Below, piece by piece: positions 11,709-22,555 of a stretch of DNA of 64,000 nt. A program made the translations under genes and the position numbers. The stretch is from Miscanthus floridulus (lineage: Eukaryota; Streptophyta; Magnoliopsida; Poales; Poaceae). The stretch lies in the NCBI RefSeq assembly GCF_019320115.1, contig NC_089587.1, forward strand, positions 103,374,347 to 103,438,346, in the 5' to 3' direction. The number at the start of each line of letters is the position of its first letter. The first letter of the stretch is position 1. The notes under the pieces are model-generated. The model saw only the letters and a list, made by a program, of their open reading frames with translations, did not search any database and had not been told where the DNA came from.

Positions 11709-13140
11709 CCTTTTATTGGTGTTCTGAAAATGTTCTTCACTTTAAAGTCTATGAGTGCTTAGGAACCATCCATACAAAAAAAAAGGAAAAATGTTGTAAA
11801 CCTGTTTCAGAAAAGGTGAAGTTAGAGGTACAGTATATCCTTACACCAACGTTTTCAGCAGAAATGTAAGCTATGTACAAAAAAAAGGGGGGGGGGGGGA
11901 ATTGATTATATGCATCTCATTTTGAGTATTTACTAATTTTTCAGTTGCCAAAAATAAATAGCATCAAGTCTGCCTTGCAAGCTGCCAAATGGCTAGTAAA
12001 ATCATGTAGCAACACAAATACTACAGGGAAAGGCCATTTTGTGTGGTCTTTGTAAATAAGTGGCCCTTCCTACCACTTGCCTGATCACAAAGTGAAGGAA
12101 CCTAGTTCACTTTCAACTTGAGAAGCAGAAGCTTTGATCCTTTACTAGTATCCGGAAAAGTTGAACCGAAAGCACATAGCATGTGAGAGGACTTTGGATC
12201 CATGGCATTCCAGAACAAAGAGATTAACAATTTGAATCAAGATAACCCGCAGCTTGAGGCCGTGGGTGCAGATCACATCATCCAATTAAACCCGCTACTA
12301 AACAAACGCTCCAAGATCACGAGTAGGAGCACAAAATCTCAAACAGGTAACAGTTGCAGCACCACCGCAGGAAATCAACAACTAGGTAAGCACTCGGTTC
12401 CATCTTAACAGCAACACAAATCCAACAAACTCGCCCATGGCCCACCCCCTAAAAATCCATTTGATTTGATCCAGCTCGGAGGAGCAAACACCGCAATCAA
12501 ATGAAAGCACCTAAGTCAGATCACGACAGCCCGCGTCTGAATCCTAAATAAAACTGTTCGTCGATAATCACAGCCGAGCTCATATAATCTGCGGCTAAAC
12601 GGAGTCGCGTCCCGAACCAAATCCAACGGGAAAGGGAGGGGAAAACGCGAGAATTGGGCTGCGGCCTTTACCCCGTAAGCTAGATTTACCATCACCGACT
12701 CTTAGAAATTACACACGGATAGGAAATTGTCCTTTCCCTCCGATTCCAATCCCTGAAAAATGCGGGCTTAAAAACCAATACAGCAGATAATTTCCTCCGC
12801 CAAGAGCGAGAGAGGGACTCACAGGGCTGCCTCTGGCTGCCGAACCGAGACTCCACCGCAAACGCTCAGCCCACCAATAAGAAACGACGGGGAATCTGAG
12901 GAAACGCTCCGTCCTGCCTGCCGTACCTCAGACTGGGGTTGCCTCTCCCCGCTAGATCGAGTATTCGAGTGGCTCCTTTCCGCGTCCGGCGTCCGGCCTC
13001 CTCCAGCGGCCGCTCGGGGTCGGGGACGAGGAACGCAATGAACGGTGAAGGGTGGGCGACGGGCCACTGCCGTGCCGTCCGACGGGAGAGGCCCGTGGTA
13101 CGGACTGAAGCAGTAACAGCGATTATATTCAATTCAATTG
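11709..13140 (-). promoter_or_regulatory. Putative 5' UTR intron, first exon and promoter of the TBL gene
   Basis: A likely non-coding first exon ends at 12823 with CAGCCCT|GTGAGT on the minus strand. A matching acceptor (CATTTTCAG) lies about 20 bases upstream of the ATG. This gives a leader intron of roughly 1.1 kb with no supported ORF. The GC-rich block at 12800-13100 is probably the core promoter and leader. A run of 13 G residues occurs at 11887-11899. Inferred from splice signals only. Confidence 0.45.
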
Positions 13141-13274
13141 CAGGTGAGAGAGGTTAGGTTAAAGTTAAACCCGATGTGTGTGGGGCTTGCCGGTGTTCTC
13201 TCTTTGATTTGATCTGCTGCTAGGAGAGTAGTAAAACCAAAATTCCCATTACTTTTATCACAGAGAGAAAGTTA

Positions 13275-13578
13275 GGCCTTGTTTATTTCTCCGTCCTAAA
13301 TTTTAGTCTCTCTCCCATCGAATATTTGATATATACATGGAGTATTAAATATATACTAATTATAAAACTAAATGCACAGATTAAGACTAATTTTAATAAT
13401 GTGGTGCAACAGTAAATATATGCTAATAATAGATTAATTAGGCTTAACAAATTCGTCTCGCGGATTACTGAGAATTTGTGTAATTTGTTTTATTATTACC
13501 ATCTAAACACTCAATGTGACGCTCTATATAACATCCGATGTGACACACTGAATTTTAGCCTTGAATATAAACAAGAGG
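13275..13578. mobile_element. MITE with GGCCTTGTTTA-type ends
   Basis: The left end is GGCCTTGTTTATTTCTCCGT. The right end read inversely is CCTCTTGTTTATATTCAAGG, followed by an inverted AAAATT-rich block. The interior is AT-rich and has GGCTTAACAAATTCGTCTCG, typical of a frequent grass MITE. It is about 300 bp and non-coding. A TTA precedes the left end, but the right TSD is not clear. Confidence 0.65.
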
Positions 13579-13582
13579 TATA

Positions 13583-14001
13583 TGCATCGTAGGCCCTTGA
13601 ACTTGTCACGTGGTGCCACTTAGGTCCACAAACCCTTAAATCGTACTTCTGGCACCCTAATATTGTTTAAGTATGCCACTTAGGTCCATAACTCATCATA
13701 TTCGACGTGGCATCCACAGAGCGCACGTGAGCTGCACGTGAGCCTGTTTTGGGGCGTGCAAATAAGCAAAGAGACAGGCCTGCAAATAAGCAAAGAGGCA
13801 CTCTCTGCTTATTTGCACGTCCCAAACCAGGCTCGTGCGTAGCTCACGTGCACTCTGTGGACGCCACGTCAGCAAAAACCTTTTGATGAGTTTTGGACTT
13901 AAGTGACATGTTTAAACAATATTAGAATGTTAGAAGTATGATTTAAGAGTTTATAGATCTAAATAGCACCACACGACAAGTTTAAGAACCTAAGATGCAT
14001 G
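13583..14001. mobile_element. Long-hairpin (foldback) MITE
   Basis: The left arm (GTAGGCCCTTGAACTTGTCA, then CCACTTAGGTCC) pairs with the right arm, which on the reverse strand reads TTAGGTTCTTAAACTTGTCG. The arms run about 200 bp each and meet near AAGCAAAGAG at about 13790, so a transcript would fold into a long imperfect hairpin. GCACGTGAGCT/AGCTCACGTGC blocks lie within the arms. Flanking ATGCAT occurs on both sides, but the TSD is ambiguous. It abuts the preceding MITE. Confidence 0.7.
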
Positions 14002-14285
14002 TACCTGTGTAAACAACCCTTCATCTTTGCGAAGAGAGAACTATGCCGTGGATGCACGTTGTCCCGGTGTGGAGTTGCCGTGCTGTGCAACGGCTCGTTA
14101 GGCCAACCCTTCGCTTTCGCATCTCTTCTCTCCAAACTTTTTATTTTTTTATTTAAAAAAATCGAGTGCGTTCCAGCGTTCCAGCCTACGGTCCATCGTG
14201 CCGAGAGGCGAGAAGGTTCCGTCGCTCCCCATCTAGGATCAATACACAAGCTTGCCAAGTTCTTCATAAATCATTTTGTGCTTTA

Positions 14286-14618
14286 GAGGGTGTTTAGATT
14301 TAGATACTAAAATTTAGAAGATGTGTCGAAAGGATGTTATATGAGGTGTTTAGATATTAATAAAAAAACAAATTACATAATCCGTCAGTACTCCGCGAGA
14401 CGAATTTTTTAAGCTTAATTAATTCATCATTAGCACATGTTTACTGTAACAAAACATTGTCAAATCATGGCTAATTAGGCTTAAAAGATTCGTTTCGCAA
14501 ATTAGTCGTAAACTATGCAATTAGTTTCGTAATTAGTCTATATTTAATACTCCATACATGTATCCAAATATTCGATGAGACAATGACTAAAATTTAGAAG
14601 GGGCAACCAAACACCACC
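14286..14618. mobile_element. Tourist-like MITE (TTA target duplication)
   Basis: About 333 bp. The left terminus is GAGGGTGTTTAGATTTAGAT, and the right terminus read inversely is GGTGGTGTTTGGTTGCCCCT. TTA occurs on each side (14283-14285 and 14619-14621). The interior holds GGCTTAAAAGATTCGTTTCG. It is non-autonomous and non-coding. Confidence 0.75.
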
Positions 14619-14621
14619 TTA

Positions 14622-15590
14622 TACATTTGCTTTTGTGTTTACTCTTTGTTACGAAATCCTTGTGTGCTTTCTACATAAATGTGTAATGTGTTATGTTTAT
14701 GAACACCTTTTGCTTTTTGGACTATTTGATTCCACCTTTCAATTATATTTATTGGATTTAGTCCTAACGATTATTGGTAAAGGCCCCTCTGAATTGCAAA
14801 TTTTTTCTATAAGCCTACCAACAATTTTCCAAATATTTGTTGGGTTTAGTCCTAACGGGGATTATTGGTACTAGCAACTCTAAAGGGCCTTTGAATTGGA
14901 GGATTTTTTTTTCTGTGTCATGTGTTTTTTTGAAAAATAAAATGATTTATGAGAAAAATTTACATGATTCATGTGAAATTCATGCGTTCCAAAGGAACCT
15001 AAGTAGTTTTGTATGTTCTTCCATTTGTTTGGGTACTTCATTAATACAAAGTATGTTCATGTAGAAGCAAATTAAAAACACAATTTTGTAGCCCTTATGT
15101 GTGTTAAATATATAGGGTACTTTGGAAGGCGTTGTGCTTTTCCGTGGTAGGCGACGTTCCCGTCGATAGCGAGGCGTCTGTGGTGACTTCGTCAATCTCA
15201 AGATTTGTCGGCACGGTCTTTCGAAGGTGCTCATAGAGGTAAAGTTTATGTACGTGTGTTCATAGGGGGTGATTATGCGTGTGTCTTGAGCGTATGTGTT
15301 TGTACTTGCACAAAAAAAATATATAGGGTACTTTTATAGAAGGTTTCACACATTTGATTTTATCACCCGATGCTTCAACCCCTCCATGATCTTATTGGTC
15401 CATCGTGGTCCTTGCACCGTAGTATTTCCTAGCAATTGCATAAATCAGTTAAATGTACTTCTCAAAATTTCCATGGGCAAGTAATTTCTCTTTTCTTTTG
15501 AGTAACAGAAAATTGTGTGTATTCTTAAAATGTTAGCTTGTACAGTATATTTTTTCGCTAAAGCCTGTATATTCTTAACATGTTAGCTTG
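14622..15590. other. AT-rich intergenic DNA, no gene seen
   Basis: Only short ORFs without recognisable similarity. A block built on TTGGGTTTAGTCCTAACGA repeats imperfectly near 14751 and 14839. No other structure was recognised. Confidence 0.4.
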
Positions 15591-16314
15591 TATTCTTTCT
15601 TCTCCCCTAAATAAGTCGCCTGCTTCCAGTAGGAGAAGCACGGTCCACATCGCTCCAAAATCTCGTGGCCGTTGGATCTTCCAGCGTGCGGCCATGATTG
15701 ATTGGAGCGGATTTTGCCGAAAGTGGCTTCTGTCACTCCTCATTCGCTTCCATCGGCTTTCTCCCTGCTTCTGGCGGTGTCGTGCGGCTTCTGCTCCGGA
15801 GCTAGCCCACCAATTATATAGGCCAGCTTCGGATTCTTCTTCCAGATTCTTCTGCTTCCCGATCCTCCTTCTCTTCGCTCTCTCTCCCACCCCCGACGCG
15901 GGCGACGGCGCCGCGCCGCACGTGCGCCCCCACGGTGGCCGCGGCCACTGAGCGACGTGACTGGTCCTCGCTGGTGGCCGCTGGCGCGCCTTCCCCTCGG
16001 AGCTGCCTCCTCTCGCCCATCCGCGGCGGCTCGAGGAAACCCTAGCTGTCGTGTCCTCACCGGTCGCGCCTGCGGCTCTGCTCTGCTCTCCTCCGCGTTC
16101 CTTTCGCGCTGGTGCCGGTAGCTCCAGCGGCCATTGCATCCCAGGCCGGCCTTGGCGAGTGCAGGCCACCCTGCGTCAAGCCCCTCCGCGTGCGCGGCTC
16201 CTGTGTGCCGGTGCCGGCCGTCCGCGCTCACCCAGGCGCTCCTCCAGTCGCGTGAGCTAGCCCCGGCAGCGCCTACCCCGGGGCAGCCATCTCCCTTCTC
16301 TTCTTCACTGCAAG
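15591..16314 (+). promoter_or_regulatory. Putative promoter and 5' leader exon of the plus-strand gene
   Basis: The sequence is GC- and CT-rich, with GAGGAAACCCTAGCTGTCGT (about 16033), a common plant 5' leader motif. A candidate donor at CACTGCAAG|GTCACA ends the exon at 16314. I found no convincing start codon that joins the downstream exons, so this is treated as untranslated leader plus promoter. Confidence 0.4.
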
Positions 16315-16434
16315 GTCACAAATTCTCTAACCCTAACTTTCTTTGATCGGATTTGATACATGTACGTAGCAGAACTGTAGAAATTAGATGAGATTTCTCT
16401 GATCTAAAGATCATATAGGAATACATCTTTTCTC

Positions 16435-16931
16435 GAAAAAAGTCTACTTAACCCCCCACCTATCATACTTGGTCTACTTCACCCCCTCAACTATGAAATC
16501 GTCTGTTTTACCCCCTGAACTATCTAAAACCGTTTGTTTTACCCCCTGGGGCGGTTTTCAGCGGCGGTTTTGCTACAGTAACAGCGGGTTTGCTACAGTA
16601 CCTGTGCTTTGAATTTCTCTTTTTTTATTTATTTTCGGTGAATTTTTTAAAAATCATAGAGAAATCATAAAATAAAAAATCTAATTTTATTGGACTCCAC
16701 ATGAGTAAATCTACATAGTGAATATATAATACGGTATACTTTAGTACAAAATCTAACCCACCGTCACTGTAGCAGACCCGCTGTTACTGTAGCAAAACCG
16801 CCGCTGAAAACCTCCCCAAGGGGTAAAACAGACGGTTTTAGATAGTTCAGGGGGGTAAAACAGACGGTTTCATAGTTGAGGGGGTGAAGTAGACCAAGTA
16901 TGATAGGTGGGGGGTTAAGTAGACTTTTTCC
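16435..16931. mobile_element. Mutator-type hairpin MITE with 9-bp target duplication
   Basis: The arms of about 170 bp start GAAAAAAGTCTACTTAACCC on the left. On the right, read inversely, they start GGAAAAAGTCTACTTAACCC. Both contain repeated TTTTACCCCC(T) motifs and GCTACAGTAACAGCGGG. Identical 9-bp direct repeats TCTTTTCTC flank it at 16426-16434 and 16932-16940, the size expected for Mutator-like insertion. The element lies in the leader intron of the unknown plus-strand gene. Its transcript would form a nearly perfect hairpin. Confidence 0.85.
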
Positions 16932-17491
16932 TCTTTTCTCTGATTTGGTATAGATGTACCCATAGTGCTAGAGTGCTGTCTGATTCATGGAGAAGATCCC
17001 AAACAATGGGCTTATATCATCGAGAAAGTACCAACCTGGTGCGCTGCCGATTTCCTGTTAAGCATATAAATTGACCTGCTGATGAAGTGATGATAGAGCC
17101 CTGCTTTCCATTGTTCTGACATTTCCATGATGTTTCTTTGAATTGGAAGGGGGCATTCATTTGGACAATTTTAAGAGCATATACACCAAGTAGACGCGCT
17201 TCCTGGTAATTGTCGTAGTGCCTATTTTCTTCTGATAGTATATGTCTATAGCATCGAAGTTGACCTCAGCGTTGATACCCTTGTGTACCAGGTGATTTTG
17301 TTCCTATTTAGAGCATAAAAACTCATTTCAATGCATTGGTTCTAGGATTTGTGTCCACTTGATTGAGAATTAGTATACCACATTTGCACTACTTTGAATT
17401 GATGCATTATACATCTATCACTGTTACAGCTAATTCCTGAATTTTGAGAAGGGTGATCATTGCAGACCATGAGGCTTCTAATGTTGCAGAG

Positions 17492-20400
17492 ATGGATCTG
17501 TGCATGCTGGTCGTAATCTCTTTATCCCTATCCTTCACGTAATGCTTTTCTTCCCCTTTTAGTTTCATACTCTAGATTGTATGTTCATTATTCGACATGT
17601 ATATTATGGTGGTCTTTTGAAGCTAAACAATGTTGTCATAGATCTAAATTTTTCAGGTACAAAAATATTTCTAGGCACACAACATTGATTGCTCTTTATC
17701 CAACTTTAAAAATACCGTAACCACATAACGCATACCATATATTTCTGTGCACTCTAATGGCTCTTTTGTATTTCCTACGCTCGAGTTCACAGTCTGAACT
17801 ATATGTCAATGTTGTCATAGATCTAAATTTTTCAGGTACAAAAATATTTCTAGGCACACAACATTGATTGCTCTTTATCCAACTTTAAAAATATTGTAAC
17901 CACATAATGCATACCATATATTTCTATGCACTCTAATGGCTCTTTTGTATTTCCTACGCTCGAGTTCACGGTCTGAACTATATGTTATAGACAGATTCCT
18001 GTGAATTTGAAAGATCCGTTCATTACTATGCTATCCTGAACCTGAATTGTTTGGTAAAATTTTATAATGGTCTAATTGAAACTTTGTTCTATAGACAATG
18101 CCGCATGCTCTCTTTTATCTGTCCAGCTCTCAGACTTGATCCATAATGGTCATGAAGATGGACCAATAAGAGCCTCATGCACGGGGAATGGCTGCAGCTC
18201 TCAAAACTGGCTATCAAGCGATGAGAGGTAAACAGGAGCAGTCATTCTCTACATGCTAAGATAGTGATTTCATCTTTGCTAAAAAGGCTACAGATTCACA
18301 TGGCATAACAATAGATTTTTTGTATAACAAACATAGTGATTTGTTGCTCGCCGTGAGTGTATTTTATTTTTTCTGGAACGTATCTGCATTTTCTTATTGC
18401 ATTGTCTTTACCTCGATTCAATGGACATGTGGTTGCCTGCTTAATTTTCTCTACAAGATCTATACTGGATTACTAAGCGCCTTGTTTTTTTAGCCGGTTC
18501 CATGCATTTAGTTTTCATATAATTCATCAGGGCTAATTGATTGGTGTTCTTTTTAGTTTTCCTCAAAGATCAACTGCTGCTTTTTTTGTGTGGGGACCAA
18601 AGCCTCATTTTGACCACATTCAGTCATCTCTAGGGTGTCTGAAAAAAACAAGCATCTACATTAGCCTGCGTGATGCCGAAGATAGTGGCCATGCCTTTGT
18701 TCCTATGTACTAGGTGAGGAGTAAGAAGCACAGGGGACTTGATTTATAGGTTAGTGACTTGCTTCATGCCTCGTTTGTGGTGAGTATTTTTTTTCAATGC
18801 ATAGTGAACATACGGCTAGGTTCAGAGAATTCACTCTCATGTTATTCTTAAACTTACTGATGATGAAATTACAGTTTTTGCGATTTAGTGACCATCTGCT
18901 ACCTCAGAGACAGAGGGCATTGCAAAGCCTCTAAACTACCCCACTTCAAATTGATTTGGAACAGATTCTGTCATATTTTTTGGTTTCAGAAATCTTCAAA
19001 GTTTCCATTAACATTAACTCGAGTGTGCTCACAGTTACAGCAAAAGACATTCATACTGTCCTGTTTTGTTGTTAGCTTTAGTTTACTGATAATATCTTGC
19101 AACTTAGAACTACGTGTTCAGTTTTCCTACACCTGCTACATTTTATATCATCTACATGAACATACAGGTCAAATTGATAGCTTACAACTTACAAGGGTGA
19201 CCTAATAATGAATCTGCTGCCACAGTGAGGTTGGCCTCCTATGAAAAGGAAGAAAAAAAATAGGATCTGGACGAGTACCTAGGTAATCGCTTGGTCATCT
19301 AGAGCTGCTGCTTTTTTGCATTTCTGTGACATCATTTTCCTGTCTATAATACCTCCATGATAAATTTAAGTTCCATAATTCAGTATTGCTTCTGGATAAC
19401 ATTGTGCCTAGAGCCTGTGTGAATTGATAGTTTCTGTTTCTGTAGGAACTGGACAGTAAAGCACATGAAGATACATCAATCTCATGTCTAAATGCAGGCT
19501 TGTTATCTGCCAATCCACGCAGGTATGGAAATTTCATTCTGTACCATATTTCAGTTATAGAGATTTACATGTGTCATTTCCAGATATTTTGTGAGGATTA
19601 GGTTTTGTACCATTTACCCCTTGCTCCCTTTGATTTTTGGCCAATTGGAAGATTATTGTTGCGTTGCTGATGTCTGATGCCTCTTCATCATCTAGATGTT
19701 GCTGTTCAGATCAAAGTCTCGAAGCATCTAAACGTCAGTTTGGTTGGTGCTACACAAAAAAGGGAAATGCCAAACATGGATCTGCAAGGTTTGAATTATT
19801 AACCGTTCCTGTTTCGGTGAGAACCTTACTTTCATCCCACTGTTTCTGATTTTGAATTTCACTGTTTTTGCTGTGGCTGCTTGGCCTCGGTCCTTTCTGT
19901 TGACCACCTTTTTGTTGTGCTCATACATGTAGCTAACATTTATCTTTCGTATGACCTTCTCAGTTTGTACATCTCAAAAAACAATTGAGAGTGCTTCATA
20001 TGGTCTCTTGCTTTCACCTGTTCTAATAGTAGCTTCTAAAAAGCGATCAGCTTAGCGATATAGGATCCTGCCTATGGTGCCTTTTAAAAGACCATCACCT
20101 TATCAATTTAGGATGTCTGTGTGCTTCCTCCATCCCAAAACATAAGATGTTTTGGCATCTATAGATTCATAGCTTTTGCTATGTATCTAGACATAACATA
20201 ATCTACGTACGTACAAAAGCTATAGATCTAGAAAACCAAAACATCTTATAATTTAAAACGGAGGAAGTATATATAATACTTCATCCTGTATATAGTAATA
20301 CTCATCCTTTGTTCTATGTGAGCTATTCCGAAGTTGTGAACCTGCTTGCAAAACCACATAGATTGTCTGCAAACAACAATGCTTCATAAGCCTGCATACT

Positions 20401-22555
20401 ATAAAACATTATTCTTCACCAAATTAACAGTGTCATACCATGTGTTTGTTCCTGGTGCTCATCTAGGGGAACACAGCCTGACAATTTCATTGCCTGTCAG
20501 GATAGATACTTACTGCTTAATACCCATGTTAATATGCTTCCTGTGCTCCTCAAGGTACTGCCCCTCACATTCCATACGATTTGCTCGCTCCTAATTAGGA
20601 TCATGTAAATTATCAAGACTGAGTACTAAAATGTCCTTCAGTGTAGCAATACCTCATCAAGTGTTCTCCTTAAGCAAGACAAACAAATGCTCTCTGTTTT
20701 CTCTTTGTGATAATTTCAGGGTTGAGAGTTCATTAAGGTTAATCTGGATACTCCAGCTTCCTTGCGTGCCAGATCATTATTGTCTTGGTAAGCTTTGCTC
20801 ATGCCTATGGTCATTCTCCTTCTCAAATTACTTTGACTACAGAGTTTATACCGATGACTACTTACCATATGTGCAAATGTGGTGTGCAGGACGACCAAAG
20901 TGCAGGCATGGTGATGCAGCGGGTGCTGCGGCTGGACACGGCACTGCAGTCGCCGCACGGAATCCTCCTTAGATTCCTCTCTCGCGCGATTTTCGTAAGT
21001 GCTGTCGAAGAGGGGTTCCCTTGACCACCTGGGCTCCATTTCATCTAATTGTTTTTCAATTTATGCATCTGTACATTGATTTTGTTCTCATGGATGTGAT
21101 CTATTGCCTGCCCTATCACTGCAGCAAGCAGGATGAGAATCGGCATACCTACATATTTTGTTGCTACCCTGTTCATTTGGTGCCTTTTTTCCTACCAACG
21201 ATTTAAGGTCTGTCTGCCTCTCAAAATTAACCTATCTGAAATCATTATAATATAGATTTTGAATATTTGAATGGTCTTTCAGAATATGAATACTCCATAT
21301 TTTGCAAAGATGCAATACTATTCTTTTTTTGAATGGTCAGTTGAGCTAATTTCGAACCCTACTTATTCTTTCTGAATATGGATACTTATATCTTGCAAGG
21401 ATGAAAAAAGAGCATTTTATGTTCTGCCAACTTAGTCAGCGTGCGATTTCCAAGTATTTTATGTATTATCAAAGGTCCCATATTTCGCATTGGAAACCTG
21501 CACTGTTCCCTTCTACAGATCCTACATTACTCAGATATATATGTACCTAGAGTGTTATCTATTTCGTCAACTTTTCACTTTTTCAGGTTTACCTTCCTAG
21601 GTCGTGTCAACAGGATGATAGTAAAGAAATTCAGAACTACCTGATACACTCTAGGAACATGAAAAAGGTTAGCCTTCGGGTTATTAATTAACGTTGTTTG
21701 TGTTTGTGCCTCCGAACAATGATGACATAATATTGTTGTATGCTATATAACATTTGCATTTGAAAGATATATTTTGCCTTTTTTATTTCATTATCTTTGA
21801 TTCAGTTTTGTTATTGCCACAGTTCCTCTGTGTGCCTCAGAAATTTGTAGACTTGATACATGATGCTAGCTTCTACTGATTTTGAATGAAAAGGGTTGCA
21901 GCATGGACGGTGATAGAAATTTCATTTGTTCATGTAGGCTTCTCCATGACTTTGACTTTTATCAGTTGCCTACAATCTCATATAACAATAATTGACCGCA
22001 AAAATCTTGATACTGAAGAAGTGATAGTAAAAATTTAGTGATGATGAAACAACGGTAGGTTTGTCCAGCTCTTTTCCCTTCATGGAATTATATGTGTGTT
22101 CGGTTTGCCTGGAATACAAAGAGGCCACCAGTGGCCACATGATGGCTTGGAGAAGTTTCATACTAAGTTATCTGATTTTTTTGTTCTACTCCTACCTCTT
22201 AGGATTTTGATCCTATTCTCTTATTGTTGTTTGCCGACAACATATTCCTCATGTTCTCAACTAATTCTGCTTATTTCCTCCTGATTGTGCAGGTCGCCGG
22301 GTACCTCAAGGGCTCATTTCTTGTTTACTGGACAGTTGATGTATTGTGGTACGACAGATCCTGCCAACTCTTTAAACTATTAATGAGTTTGTCATTGGGC
22401 CAATGGAAATTCTTGGATGCTGCAAAACAGCTCTTATTTTCCTTTTCTTTTCATTACACAGGGTGTTTTATGTAAGATGTTTTCTACTATAATTGAATGG
22501 TATATTATGGGTCCGCAGGTTATATGATTATTACAGTTCATTCCGATTTAGTTAG
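17492..22555 (+). CDS. Spliced gene of unknown function, with an in-frame TAG at one exon end
   Basis: The proposed coding exons are 17492-17509 (part of an exon from 17466), 18127-18227, 18557-18713, 19446-19522, 19696-19816, 20890-20994, 21587-21667, 22293-22348 and 22519-22555. Each has AG/GT borders and the phases agree throughout, giving about 250 codons starting MDLCMLLSDLIHNGHEDG and ending LYDYYSSFRFS. Recognisable stretches include STAAFFVWGPKPHFDHIQSS, SLEASKRQFGWCYTKKG, QRVLRLDTALQSPHGILL and VAGYLKGSFLVYWTVDVL. I recognise no domain, so no function is assigned. The last codon of exon 18557-18713 is TAG directly before GTGAGG, where CAG|GT would be normal. The gene may be a nonsense allele, a young pseudogene or wrongly modelled there. 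A candidate alternative exon lies at about 22788-22955. Confidence 0.5.
17628..17985 (+). repeat. 179-bp tandem duplication inside an intron
   Basis: The unit starting CAATGTTGTCATAGATCTAA lies at 17628-17806 and again at 17807-17985. The copies differ at only a few bases by eye (for example ATACCG/ATATTG and TTTCTGTG/TTTCTATG). It is in the intron between the putative exons ending 17509 and starting 18127. Confidence 0.9.
20124..20267. mobile_element. Stowaway MITE
   Basis: The left end is CTTCCTCCATCCCAAAACAT. On the right, ATTTAAAACGGAGGAAG is its inverse (CTTCCTCCGTTTTAAATTAT). It is 144 bp and followed by TA. It lies in an intron of the unknown plus-strand gene (19817-20889). The interior shares blocks with the Stowaway at 8587 (TATCTAGACATA, AAAACATCTTATAATTT). 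Confidence 0.85.

Noticed and set aside
15558..16231. Long minus-strand ORFs (203 and 163 codons) over the GC-rich leader region
   Set aside because: Arg/Gly/Ala-rich composition without motifs. They overlap a plausible plus-strand 5' leader (AAACCCTAG, donor at 16314) and look like products of GC bias.
20720..20787. Candidate exon (VESSLRLIWILQLPCVPD) between exons of the unknown gene
   Set aside because: It has AG and GT borders, but its phase does not join the next exon. Extending the previous exon to 19816 (donor TTTCG|GTGAGA) gives a phase-consistent chain that skips it.
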